NCBI RefSeq assembly: GCF_000472425.1
Contig: NZ_AXAI01000010.1
Location: 98,375-162,374 of the forward strand
Source: Bradyrhizobium sp. Tv2a-2
GTDB taxonomy: Bacteria; Pseudomonadota; Alphaproteobacteria; Rhizobiales; Xanthobacteraceae
Reading direction: 5' to 3'
Length of the DNA stretch: 64,000 bases
Below, one piece after another: positions 15,428 to 23,602 of this stretch. A model generated the notes under the pieces. That model was not told where the DNA came from. It worked only from the letters and a program-made list of their open reading frames with translations, and made no database searches. The translations under genes and the position numbers were made by a program. Within the stretch, counting starts at the first letter, position 1, and each line of letters begins with the position of its first letter.

Positions 15428-16695
15428 TCAGCTACGCCCGACAGACTCCCGAACAGCAGCCGGCAGCCACCGCGCTACCGCCTGCGGAGGATCACATCGC
15501 CCCGGCGCCGCGCGTGTCGGTGCAAGCGTTTTGCGAGACGGTGGAAACCGCCGCGGCCGTCCAGGCAGCCGGCGAGGACCGAAGGCTCGGCAAGGCGCAT
15601 CTGAAGATTCAGATGGGCGGCATGGCGGCGGCTGTCGAAGCCTATCACGCCGCCCCGACGCCCAACGTGATCGTGCTGGAAGCCGATGCGCGCACCGACA
15701 TCCTGACCGGCCTCGACCAGCTCGCAACCGTCTGCGATGCCGGCACGCGGGTGATCGTGATCGGCCGCATCAACGACGTGACGCTGTATCGCGAGCTGGT
15801 CCGCCGCGGCGTCAGCGATTATGTGATTGCGCCCGTCACCGCCATCGACGTGGTGCGTTCGATCTGCAATCTGTTCTCGGCGCCCGAGGCCAAGTCGGTT
15901 GGGCGCATTGTCGCGGTGGTCGGCGCCAAGGGCGGAGTGGGTGCCTCGACCGTCGCGCACAACGTCGCCTGGGCGATCGCCCGCGACCTTGCGATGGATT
16001 CGGTCGTCGCCGATCTCGACCTCGCCTTCGGCACCGCCGGGCTCGACTACAACCAGGATCCCCCGCAAGGCATTGCGGATGCGGTGTTCTCGCCCGATCG
16101 CGTCGATACCGCCTTCATCGACCGCCTGCTGTCGAAATGCACCGACCATTTGAGCCTCTTGGCGGCGCCCGCGACGCTCGACCGGGTCTACGATTTCGGC
16201 GACGACGCGTTCGACGCCATCTTCGACACCCTGCGCACCACCATGCCCTGCATCGTGCTTGATATCCCGCACCAATGGTCGGGCTGGACCAAGCGCGCGC
16301 TGATCGGCGCCGACGACATCCTGATCGTCGCGGCGCCGGATCTCGCCAATCTGCGCAACACCAAGAACATCTTCGACCTCCTGAAGGCCGCGCGTCCGAA
16401 CGACCGGCCGCCGCTCTACTGCCTGAACCAGGTCGGCGTGCCGAAACGTCCCGAGATCAACGCGGCTGAATTCGCCAAGGCGATCGAGAGCGAGCCCATC
16501 GCCTCGATCCCGTTCGATCCGCAGATCTTCGGCTCGGCCGCCAATAACGGCCAGATGATTGCGGAGATTTCCGCCAACCATCGCACCACCGAGATGTTCC
16601 TGCAGATCGCGCAGCGCCTGACCGGCCGCAGCGAGGGCAAGAAACAGAAGGGCTCGTTCCTGTCGCCTCTGATCGGGAAGCTCTTGAAAAAGTAG
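15424..16695 (+). CDS. cpaE: Pilus assembly ATPase CpaE (TadZ)
   Basis: 423 residues. The N-terminal part resembles a receiver-like fold (VIVLEADARTDILTGLDQLATVCDAGTRVIVIG). A ParA/MinD-like ATPase follows, with deviant Walker A KGGVGAST at 169-176. CpaE/TadZ positions the Tad machine, often at a cell pole. The tail is basic (KKQKGSFLSPLIGKLLKK) and could bind membrane. The start overlaps the cpaD stop; cpaF follows 22 bp later. Confidence 0.92.
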   Translation: MISYARQTPEQQPAATALPPAEDHIAPAPRVSVQAFCETVETAAAVQAAGEDRRLGKAHLKIQMGGMAAAVEAYHAAPTPNVIVLEADARTDILTGLDQLATVCDAGTRVIVIGRINDVTLYRELVRRGVSDYVIAPVTAIDVVRSICNLFSAPEAKSVGRIVAVVGAKGGVGASTVAHNVAWAIARDLAMDSVVADLDLAFGTAGLDYNQDPPQGIADAVFSPDRVDTAFIDRLLSKCTDHLSLLAAPATLDRVYDFGDDAFDAIFDTLRTTMPCIVLDIPHQWSGWTKRALIGADDILIVAAPDLANLRNTKNIFDLLKAARPNDRPPLYCLNQVGVPKRPEINAAEFAKAIESEPIASIPFDPQIFGSAANNGQMIAEISANHRTTEMFLQIAQRLTGRSEGKKQKGSFLSPLIGKLLKK

Positions 16696-16717
16696 ATGAG
16701 ACGCGTGGAGTTTTATC

Positions 16718-18190
16718 GTGTTCGGTAAGCGTAGCGGATCAGACACCGAGCTCCGGGGTATGCGCCCGGCGCCCAGCGCGCCGGAGCCGGCGCCTGTCCC
16801 GGCAGCTCCGCGCTCCGCGCCGCCCGCGGTCGCATCCCCGCCGCTTGCGCCGGCCAGACCGATGCCGCCGCCCCCGCCGCCGCCTCCGATGGAGACGCGC
16901 CGCTCGGACAATTACTACCAGGTCAAGGCGACCATCTTCGGCGCGCTGATCGAAGCCATCGACCTCGCGCAGCTGGCCAAGCTCGATTCCGAGTCCGCAC
17001 GCGAGGAAATCCGCGATATCGTCAACGAGATCATCGCGATCAAGAACATCGTGATGTCGATCGCCGAGCAGGAGGAGCTGCTCGACGACATCTGCAACGA
17101 CGTGCTCGGCTACGGCCCGCTCGAGCCGCTATTGTCGCGCGACGACATCGCCGACATCATGGTCAACGGAGCCAACACGGTCTTCATCGAAGTCGGCGGC
17201 AAGATCCAGCGCACCGGCATCCGTTTCCGCGACAACCAGCAGCTCCTCAACATCTGCCAGCGCATCGTGAGCCAGGTCGGCCGCCGCGTCGACGAATCTT
17301 CGCCGATCTGCGACGCGCGCCTCGCCGACGGCTCCCGTGTCAACGCTATCGTCCCGCCGCTGGCGATCGACGGCCCCGCGCTCACCATCCGCAAATTCAA
17401 GAAGGACAAGCTGACGCTCGACCAGCTGGTCAAGTTCGGCGCGATTACCCCCGAAGGCGCGGAGATCCTGCAGATCATCGGCCGCGTCCGCTGCAACGTC
17501 TTGATCTCCGGCGGCACCGGCTCGGGCAAGACCACGCTTCTGAACTGCCTCACCAACTATATCGAGCACGACGAGCGCGTCATCACCTGCGAGGACGCCG
17601 CCGAATTGCAGCTGCAGCAGCCTCACGTGGTGCGGCTGGAAACCCGCCCGCCCAACATAGAGGGCGAGGGTCAGGTCACCATGCGCGAGCTGGTGCGAAA
17701 CTGCCTGCGTATGCGCCCCGAACGCATCATCGTCGGCGAGGTCCGCGGCCCTGAAGCCTTCGACCTCCTGCAGGCCATGAACACCGGCCATGACGGCTCG
17801 ATGGGCACGCTGCACGCCAACAACCCGCGCGAGGCCATGTCGCGCTGCGAATCCATGATCACCATGGGCGGCTTTTCCCTTCCTTCGCGTACGATTCGCG
17901 AGATGATCTGCGCCTCCATCGACGTCATCATCCAGGCGGCGCGCCTGCGCGACGGTTCGCGCCGCATCACCCACATCACCGAGGTGATGGGGATGGAAGG
18001 CGACACCATCATCACCCAGGACGTCTTCGTCTACGACCTCCTCGGCGAGGACGCCAACGGCAAGATCATCGGCCGCCATCGCTCGACCGGCATCGGCCGG
18101 CCGCGCTTCTGGGAGCGCGCGCGCTACTACAACGAAGAGAAGCGGCTGGCGGCCGCGCTCGACGCCGCGGAAGTGAGGACGGAGAAATGA
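16718..18190 (+). CDS. cpaF: Secretion ATPase CpaF (TadA)
   Basis: 490-residue hexameric ATPase that powers Flp pilus assembly at the cytoplasmic side. The N-terminus has a Pro/Ala-rich linker (about 13-55). The catalytic core has Walker A GGTGSGKT near 265-272, an Asp box in ITCEDAAELQL, Walker B-like RMRPERIIVGEVRGPEAFDLLQAMNTGHDGSMGTLHANNPREA, and a His box. GTG start at 16718 with GTGGAG about 8 bases upstream. Its stop overlaps the tadB ATG (ATGA). Confidence 0.94.
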   Translation: MFGKRSGSDTELRGMRPAPSAPEPAPVPAAPRSAPPAVASPPLAPARPMPPPPPPPPMETRRSDNYYQVKATIFGALIEAIDLAQLAKLDSESAREEIRDIVNEIIAIKNIVMSIAEQEELLDDICNDVLGYGPLEPLLSRDDIADIMVNGANTVFIEVGGKIQRTGIRFRDNQQLLNICQRIVSQVGRRVDESSPICDARLADGSRVNAIVPPLAIDGPALTIRKFKKDKLTLDQLVKFGAITPEGAEILQIIGRVRCNVLISGGTGSGKTTLLNCLTNYIEHDERVITCEDAAELQLQQPHVVRLETRPPNIEGEGQVTMRELVRNCLRMRPERIIVGEVRGPEAFDLLQAMNTGHDGSMGTLHANNPREAMSRCESMITMGGFSLPSRTIREMICASIDVIIQAARLRDGSRRITHITEVMGMEGDTIITQDVFVYDLLGEDANGKIIGRHRSTGIGRPRFWERARYYNEEKRLAAALDAAEVRTEK

Positions 18191-19164
18191 ACACGCAGAC
18201 GCTCGCGCTGGGCTTTCTGGCGGCGACCGCCATCGGCGGCGTGGCCTGGGTCTTCGTCTATCCCATGCTGTCGGGCGAGAAGCAGGCGGAGAGCCGCCGC
18301 GCCTCCATCGCCAAGCCCGAGCCCGCGGCCAAGCGCCAGGCCGACAAGAGCCAGCGCTCGCGCCGCGAGCAGGTCGAAAACTCGCTGAAGGACCTCGAGG
18401 CGCGTCACCAGAAAGAGGTCAAGCTCTCGCTCAACGCCCGCCTGCAGCAGGCAGGCCTCGACTGGACGCCGCAGCGTTTCTGGATCGTGTCGGGCATCCT
18501 GGGCGTGGCGGCCTTGCTGGCGGTACTGTTCGCCGGCGGCGGGATTTTGGGCGCGGTGGGCCTGGGGTTTGCGGCCGGTTTCGGCGTGCCGCGCTGGGGC
18601 CTCGGCTTCCTCAAGAAACGCCGCGAGAAGAAATTCCTGGCAGCGCTGCCCGACGCGGTCGACGTGATCGTGCGCGGCATCAAGGCCGGCCTGCCGCTGT
18701 TCGAATCGATCAAGGTGGTCGCGGCCGACGCGCCGGAGCCGCTCAGGAGCGAGTTCAAAGCCATCATCGAGACCCAGGCGATCGGCATGCCGCTGGGCGA
18801 GGCCTGCGCGCGGCTCTATGAGCGCATGCCGGTGCCGGAAGCCAACTTCTTCGGCATCGTGGTCTCGATCCAGCAGAAGAGCGGCGGCAACCTGTCGGAA
18901 GCGCTCGGCAACCTCTCCAAGGTGCTGCGCGACCGCAAGAAGATGGCCGAGAAGATCCAGGCGATGTCGATGGAGGCCAAGGCCTCGGCCGGCATCATCG
19001 GCTCGCTGCCTCCGATCGAAATGGTGCTCGTCTATATCACGACGCCCGACTACATCTCGACGCTGTGGACCCATCCAACCGGCCAGGTGATGCTGGTTGG
19101 TTGCGTGATCTGGATGTCCATCGGCATCATGGTGATGAAGAAAATGATCAATTTCGACTTCTGA
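18187..19164 (+). CDS. tadB: Tad pilus inner-membrane platform protein TadB
   Basis: 325-residue T2SS-F domain protein. A first helix is followed by a charged linker rich in Lys/Arg/Glu (about 30-85), two helices, and a cytoplasmic domain with ALPDAVDVIVRGIKAGLPLFESIKVV. The domain is followed by EKIQAMSMEAKASAGIIGSLPPIEMVLV and two C-terminal helices. It forms the assembly platform with TadC and engages CpaF. The start overlaps the cpaF stop; tadC begins 13 bp after the stop. Confidence 0.93.
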   Translation: MNTQTLALGFLAATAIGGVAWVFVYPMLSGEKQAESRRASIAKPEPAAKRQADKSQRSRREQVENSLKDLEARHQKEVKLSLNARLQQAGLDWTPQRFWIVSGILGVAALLAVLFAGGGILGAVGLGFAAGFGVPRWGLGFLKKRREKKFLAALPDAVDVIVRGIKAGLPLFESIKVVAADAPEPLRSEFKAIIETQAIGMPLGEACARLYERMPVPEANFFGIVVSIQQKSGGNLSEALGNLSKVLRDRKKMAEKIQAMSMEAKASAGIIGSLPPIEMVLVYITTPDYISTLWTHPTGQVMLVGCVIWMSIGIMVMKKMINFDF

Positions 19165-19177
19165 AGGCGCCGTAGAC

Positions 19178-20152
19178 ATGTTCGAGTTCCTGTCCGACAA
19201 GCTTCACGACGCGCATTTCATGACCATGCTGCTCGCGGCGATCGCCGCGAGCGCCACTGCCTACACGCTGATCATGCCGCTGTTCGCCGGCGAAGGCCTT
19301 GCCAAGCGCATGAAGGCGGTGGCAAGCGAACGCGAGCGCATCCGCCAGCGCGAGCGCGAGCGGCTCAACAAGAGCGAGAAGGTCACGCTGCGCCAGACGC
19401 CGAAGCAGCTCGTCTCCAAGGTGGTGGAGGACTTCAACCTCACCAAATACCTCGCCCAGGAAGCCGCACGGGACAAGCTGACCCAGGCCGGCTATCGGGG
19501 ACAGGCGCCCTACATCACCTTCCTGTTTGCGCGCCTGGTGGCGCCGATCGTGCTTCTGATCATGTCGGCGGTCTATGTCTTCCTGATCGCGCATCTGGAC
19601 AGGCCGCTTCCGATCAAGATCGGCATCTGCATCGGCGCCGCCTATCTCGGCCTGCAGGCGCCGATGCTGTTCCTGAAGAACGCGATCTCCAAGCGCCAGC
19701 TCTCGATCAAGCGCGCCTTCCCCGACGCGCTCGACCTGCTGCTGATCTGCATCGAATCGGGCATGTCGATCGAGGCCGCGTTCCGCAGGGTCGCGAGCGA
19801 GATCGCCAGTCAGTCGGTCGCGCTGTCGGAGGAGTTCACGCTCACCACAGCCGAATTGTCCTACTTGCAGGACCGCAAGGTGGCTTACGAAAACCTCGCC
19901 AAGCGCACCGGGCTGGAGGGCGTCAAATCGGTCTGCCTCGCGCTGCAGCAGTCGGAGCGCTACGGCACCCCGCTCGGCCAGAGCCTGCGCGTGATGGCCC
20001 AGGAAAACCGCGACATGCGCATGAACGAGGCCGAGAAGAAGGCCGCGGCCCTGCCTCCCAAGCTCACCGTGCCGATGATCCTGTTCTTCCTGCCGGTGCT
20101 GTTCGTGGTGATCCTGGGACCGACCTACATCAAGATCGCGGCGATGCAGTGA
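19178..20152 (+). CDS. tadC: Tad pilus inner-membrane platform protein TadC
   Basis: 324 residues with the same T2SS-F plan as TadB: FPDALDLLLICIESGMSIEAAFRRVASEI, then RYGTPLGQSLRVMAQENRDMRMNEAEKKAAALPPKLTVPMILFFLPVLFVVILGP. A strongly charged linker (ERERIRQRERERLNK) follows the first helix. It is the last gene of the assembly operon. In many rhizobia tadD follows directly, but here a low-GC block intervenes. Genes for the minor pseudopilins tadE, tadF and tadG are not in the window. Confidence 0.93.
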   Translation: MFEFLSDKLHDAHFMTMLLAAIAASATAYTLIMPLFAGEGLAKRMKAVASERERIRQRERERLNKSEKVTLRQTPKQLVSKVVEDFNLTKYLAQEAARDKLTQAGYRGQAPYITFLFARLVAPIVLLIMSAVYVFLIAHLDRPLPIKIGICIGAAYLGLQAPMLFLKNAISKRQLSIKRAFPDALDLLLICIESGMSIEAAFRRVASEIASQSVALSEEFTLTTAELSYLQDRKVAYENLAKRTGLEGVKSVCLALQQSERYGTPLGQSLRVMAQENRDMRMNEAEKKAAALPPKLTVPMILFFLPVLFVVILGPTYIKIAAMQ

Positions 20153-20415
20153 GGCTGTCGGCGCGGCCCAACACATGCCGACCGCGGCAACTGATCACCC
20201 CTATAGATTGCAAAATACGATCAGCGCACCAGCGGCCAATCCGGCTTCCCGCTGAGCCACGCCGACGACGCATGCCCCCATTGCGATAGTGCGCCTGACC
20301 GACCGATCGCCACTTTACTCCAAAAGATTGTGGTGATACGGACTCAACCAGGGGTAATTGCGTTACGGTATACTACTTGTACGCGTTGCCAGAGCAGGTA
20401 TCGGCGCGCGGTAGA

Positions 20416-21603
20416 ATGATAACAAATTTGCAAGTCTTACGAGCGATCGCCGCGCTCGGAGTGGTTATCTATCACACGGACATAAGAATCAATGGCGTCC
20501 ATTCAGAACTTATGGGCGTCTCAATCTTTTTCGTGATCAGTGGATTCATCATGGTCCACATCACGCGCGGGGAAACCGAGGATTTTCTCGCTAAGAGACT
20601 GATCAGGATCGTACCGATCTACTGGATCTTTACACTCGGGGCCGTGGCTTGGTTCGGCTTCGGCTTCGCAAATTTGCCGCGTGTCGTTCCGCTGTGGTTT
20701 CACTGGCTCCTCACGAAGCCATGGTACATCGCGGCGTGGTTTGGTGCGCGGGCTTGGTCGCTCTGCTCAAAGGATACTGCAGTCGCCTTGGCTCGAAGCC
20801 TGTCCTTCTGGCCGAACGCACAAGATCCGTTGCCCATCCTCGGTGTCGGCTGGACACTCAATATTGAGATGTTCTTCTACGTTCTGTTCGCGCTTTGCCT
20901 GCGGGCCGGCGAGCGTCTCGCGCCTCCGGTAAGCGCGGCGATTCTCGTCGGGTTGTTCTTCCTGAATGCATCAGGCGCATACCCGAACCAGGTACTCGCG
21001 ACGTACGGCCACGACTACGTGATATTTTTTGTCCTTGGAATGGTCTGCTACTACGCATGGCAGTTTTTGATGCCCACGATTGAACGCCATCGCCTGACCG
21101 CGACGGTGCTTGCCTGTTGCGTCTTGGCCCTTTGGCCACTGGCCATCTTCATTCCAATTCCGTTGGCCGGCATTCGATATTATTTGCCTCCTGCAGTCGT
21201 CCTGTCGGCTCTCGTCCTTCATTCCGCCGGCCGGCGTATCGACTCGCGCCTTCTGATCGATCTTGGCGGCGCGTCCTTCGCCCTGTATTTGATCCATATT
21301 CCCGTCTTGGAATCCTTGCGAACCTCAAGCGCGATTTTCCCGATCCTGAAGCTCGCAACACCGACCGGGGCCTTGATCGCCGCGTGTCTCAGCAGTTCGC
21401 TGGCAATGATCGCCTATTACAGATTGGAGCTCCCGCTCCTGCGTTCCTTACATTCGCGTCTGAAATCCGCCAATCGAACGGGCCGGCGCATCCACACCAA
21501 CCGCAATCTTGGACACAGCGTCCGGCCGATAGCTGCAGATATCCTCAAAGGGCCTGCTCTCGCGTTCGTCCCGCTGCAGCGCGCCGGCATCTATTCAATA
21601 TAA
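20416..21603 (+). CDS. Acyltransferase 3 family membrane protein (O-acetylase-like)
   Basis: 395 residues from ATG 20416. The opening LQVLRAIAALGVVIYHTDI carries the conserved His of Acyl_transf_3 proteins. GVSIFFVISGFIM and FLAKRLIRIVPIYWIFTL are also family hallmarks. About ten membrane helices follow. Such proteins move acetyl or similar groups onto extracellular polysaccharide, LPS or Nod-factor-like glycans. A TTG at 20377 gives 13 more residues without family support. The last 50 residues are basic and unusual. It is the first gene of the low-GC block, and the 263 bp before it contain a possible -10 (TATACT, near 20366). Confidence 0.85.
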   Translation: MITNLQVLRAIAALGVVIYHTDIRINGVHSELMGVSIFFVISGFIMVHITRGETEDFLAKRLIRIVPIYWIFTLGAVAWFGFGFANLPRVVPLWFHWLLTKPWYIAAWFGARAWSLCSKDTAVALARSLSFWPNAQDPLPILGVGWTLNIEMFFYVLFALCLRAGERLAPPVSAAILVGLFFLNASGAYPNQVLATYGHDYVIFFVLGMVCYYAWQFLMPTIERHRLTATVLACCVLALWPLAIFIPIPLAGIRYYLPPAVVLSALVLHSAGRRIDSRLLIDLGGASFALYLIHIPVLESLRTSSAIFPILKLATPTGALIAACLSSSLAMIAYYRLELPLLRSLHSRLKSANRTGRRIHTNRNLGHSVRPIAADILKGPALAFVPLQRAGIYSI

Positions 21604-21644
21604 AATCTTTCACAATCATTGGATGCATATTATGGATCATACAC

Positions 21645-21674
21645 TTGACCAGATCGTCCGTCGGCTTGTATGCT
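21645..21674 (+). promoter_or_regulatory. Sigma-70-like promoter candidate before the GtrB-like gene
   Basis: TTGACC (21645-21650) and TATGCT (21669-21674), spacer 18 bp, about 105 bp before the gene at 21782. The AT-rich surroundings make it plausible but also raise the chance of a false match. Confidence 0.35.
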
Positions 21675-21781
21675 ATTTCGCCCGCAAGACAGTAGTCGAG
21701 ACGTCAGTGGGTTGAGCTTCGTCCCAACCGTTCGGTCGGAGGGCGTTTTAGTTTTGGAATATTGATCGCAGTCGTCTGCAC

Positions 21782-22801
21782 ATGGCGACTTCGATTACTC
21801 CGGTGGGGCCTCGGAGCGTGACTACTTTAAAGCGACTGGTTACGGTTTCCGTACCCGTTTTGAATGAAGCGGACAACATCGAGCCGCTCTTGAAGCGGCT
21901 GCGCGCGGTGGCTGACACGCACGGCAGCTATGACTTCGAGTTTCTGTTCACGGATAATGCGAGCACCGACGCCACATTCGAGCGGCTGGCTGAGGAAGCC
22001 TGCGCCGACAACAGGGTTCGCGTCATTCGCTTCACCCGAAATTTCGGTTTTCAGACATCAATCTTGACGAACTATCTGAACGCCAGGGGCGATGTCGCGA
22101 TTCAGATCGACGCTGACTTGCAGGATCCGCCGGAGCTTTTTGGCGAGTTTCTCGCCGCGTGGGAGCAGGGTTACAAGGTCGTTTACGGAATCCGCAAAAG
22201 CCGGCCGGAAAATCCTGTTCTCAGCGCCGCCCGGAAATTCTTCTATCGAGGCCTCGCGAGCCTCAGTAGCGTCGACTTGCCGGTGGATGCCGGCGACTTC
22301 CGCCTGATCGATCGCGTCGTCATCGAGGACCTGAGGCGCGTGAGAGATGAGGCTCCTTACATACGGGGCACGATTGCGCAATTGGGGTACCAGCAGATCG
22401 GAATTCCCTACAATCGCGAGCAACGTCAGCGGGGCCGCAGCAAATTCCACCTGCTGGCGTTAATCCGCTTCGCGGTGGACGGCGTTTGCGGTCAGTCCAC
22501 CAAGCCACTGGAATTGATTACTCTCCTCGGGACCATCCTCAGCTTCCTATCGTTTACTGGCGCGCTGTTCTACTTCGCCTGGTACCTCTTGGTGATACGC
22601 AGACCACCCGCTGGTTTCACAACACTGGTCATTCTGATTTTGTTATCGACGAGCGTGCAGACTGCATTCATCGGACTGCTGGGCGAATACATAGGGCGAA
22701 TATTTCGCAATACCCGCCATATACCGGCCCCCATCATCGATCGGCGTATCGAGCCCGTCCGAGCGCGCGACAAGCGCGAGGCATTTGCACCACACCTGTA
22801 A
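21782..22801 (+). CDS. GtrB-like membrane glycosyltransferase (GT2, polyprenyl-phosphate sugar synthase type)
   Basis: 339 residues. The N-terminal GT-A domain has VSVPVLNEADNIEPLL, FTDNASTDATF and the metal/sugar-nucleotide site DADLQDPPE, then RGRSKFHLLALI. Two C-terminal helices (about 240-260 and 275-300) anchor it, the plan of GtrB, ArnC and DPM1-like enzymes. It probably loads a sugar from UDP- or GDP-sugar onto undecaprenyl phosphate at the cytoplasmic face. That product would suit the GT-C-like protein two genes on as acceptor-side transferase. No GtrA-type flippase was found nearby. Confidence 0.85.
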   Translation: MATSITPVGPRSVTTLKRLVTVSVPVLNEADNIEPLLKRLRAVADTHGSYDFEFLFTDNASTDATFERLAEEACADNRVRVIRFTRNFGFQTSILTNYLNARGDVAIQIDADLQDPPELFGEFLAAWEQGYKVVYGIRKSRPENPVLSAARKFFYRGLASLSSVDLPVDAGDFRLIDRVVIEDLRRVRDEAPYIRGTIAQLGYQQIGIPYNREQRQRGRSKFHLLALIRFAVDGVCGQSTKPLELITLLGTILSFLSFTGALFYFAWYLLVIRRPPAGFTTLVILILLSTSVQTAFIGLLGEYIGRIFRNTRHIPAPIIDRRIEPVRARDKREAFAPHL

Positions 22802-22832
22802 GCCACCAATCGAGGACGACCCGAGGATAAAA

Positions 22833-23546
22833 ATGGATCCGCAACAGCAAGCGATTGCCGAAGAATTCGACGGCTATCGGGAGACATACGACCAGGCGGT
22901 CAACCGGGCGATTGCGTTCTCGGGACAAAAAGTGGAGTCGTTCACTAGAGCCAAGGCCAATGATTTATTGCGAACGGTCTCCTCACGCTTCGCCTCTCCG
23001 AGCCAACTAAATCTGCTCGATGTCGGCTGCGGCATCGGCAACTACCACCCGTTCCTGACCCCTGTCGTGGGCGCGGTCAGCGGAGTGGACGTTTCGCGCG
23101 CCTGCATCGAGAAGGCTCAGCAGCGAAACCCTGAGGTTTCCTACTCGGTCTATGATGGCGACCGGCTGCCCTATCCAGACGGACAGTTCGACGTCACATT
23201 CTGCGTCTGTGTGCTTCACCACGTTCCACCAGACCGGTGGGCGCAGTTTGTGAGCGAGATGCGTCGGGTCACACGCGCCGGTGGCCTGATCATTGTCTAC
23301 GAACATAATCCCAGACATCCCCTCACCCGCAAGGTCGTGCGTGACTGTGACTTCGACCGCGATGCTGTTCTTCTAACGAAGACGCAGACGCGCGAGCTTC
23401 TGACAACCGCTGGCTGCACCGACGTCGCGACAAATTCAATCCTGACCGTACCACCGATGGGCGCGTTCGTTGAAAAGCTTGACGGCCTGTTCGCAAAGCT
23501 GCCGTTCGGCAGCCAATATCGCGCAATTGGCCGCGTGATGGACTAA
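22833..23546 (+). CDS. Class I SAM-dependent methyltransferase
   Basis: 237 residues. Motif I is LLDVGCGIGNY, followed by VSGVDVSRACIEKAQQ and the motif around FDVTFCVCVLHHVPPDRW, all typical of Methyltransf_11/25 folds. It likely methylates a sugar or lipid-linked intermediate in this glycan cluster, but the substrate cannot be read from sequence. ATG 22833 has GAGGA 5 bases upstream, which decides the start; the longer in-frame reading from 22785 overlaps the upstream gene. It begins 31 bp after the GtrB-like gene, so probably the same transcript. Confidence 0.85.
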   Translation: MDPQQQAIAEEFDGYRETYDQAVNRAIAFSGQKVESFTRAKANDLLRTVSSRFASPSQLNLLDVGCGIGNYHPFLTPVVGAVSGVDVSRACIEKAQQRNPEVSYSVYDGDRLPYPDGQFDVTFCVCVLHHVPPDRWAQFVSEMRRVTRAGGLIIVYEHNPRHPLTRKVVRDCDFDRDAVLLTKTQTRELLTTAGCTDVATNSILTVPPMGAFVEKLDGLFAKLPFGSQYRAIGRVMD

Positions 23547-23602
23547 CCAAACGAGCCAACCCCAATTCGCCGTCAAGCGAGTCAGATTGAAGTTTGCAGG
23601 AA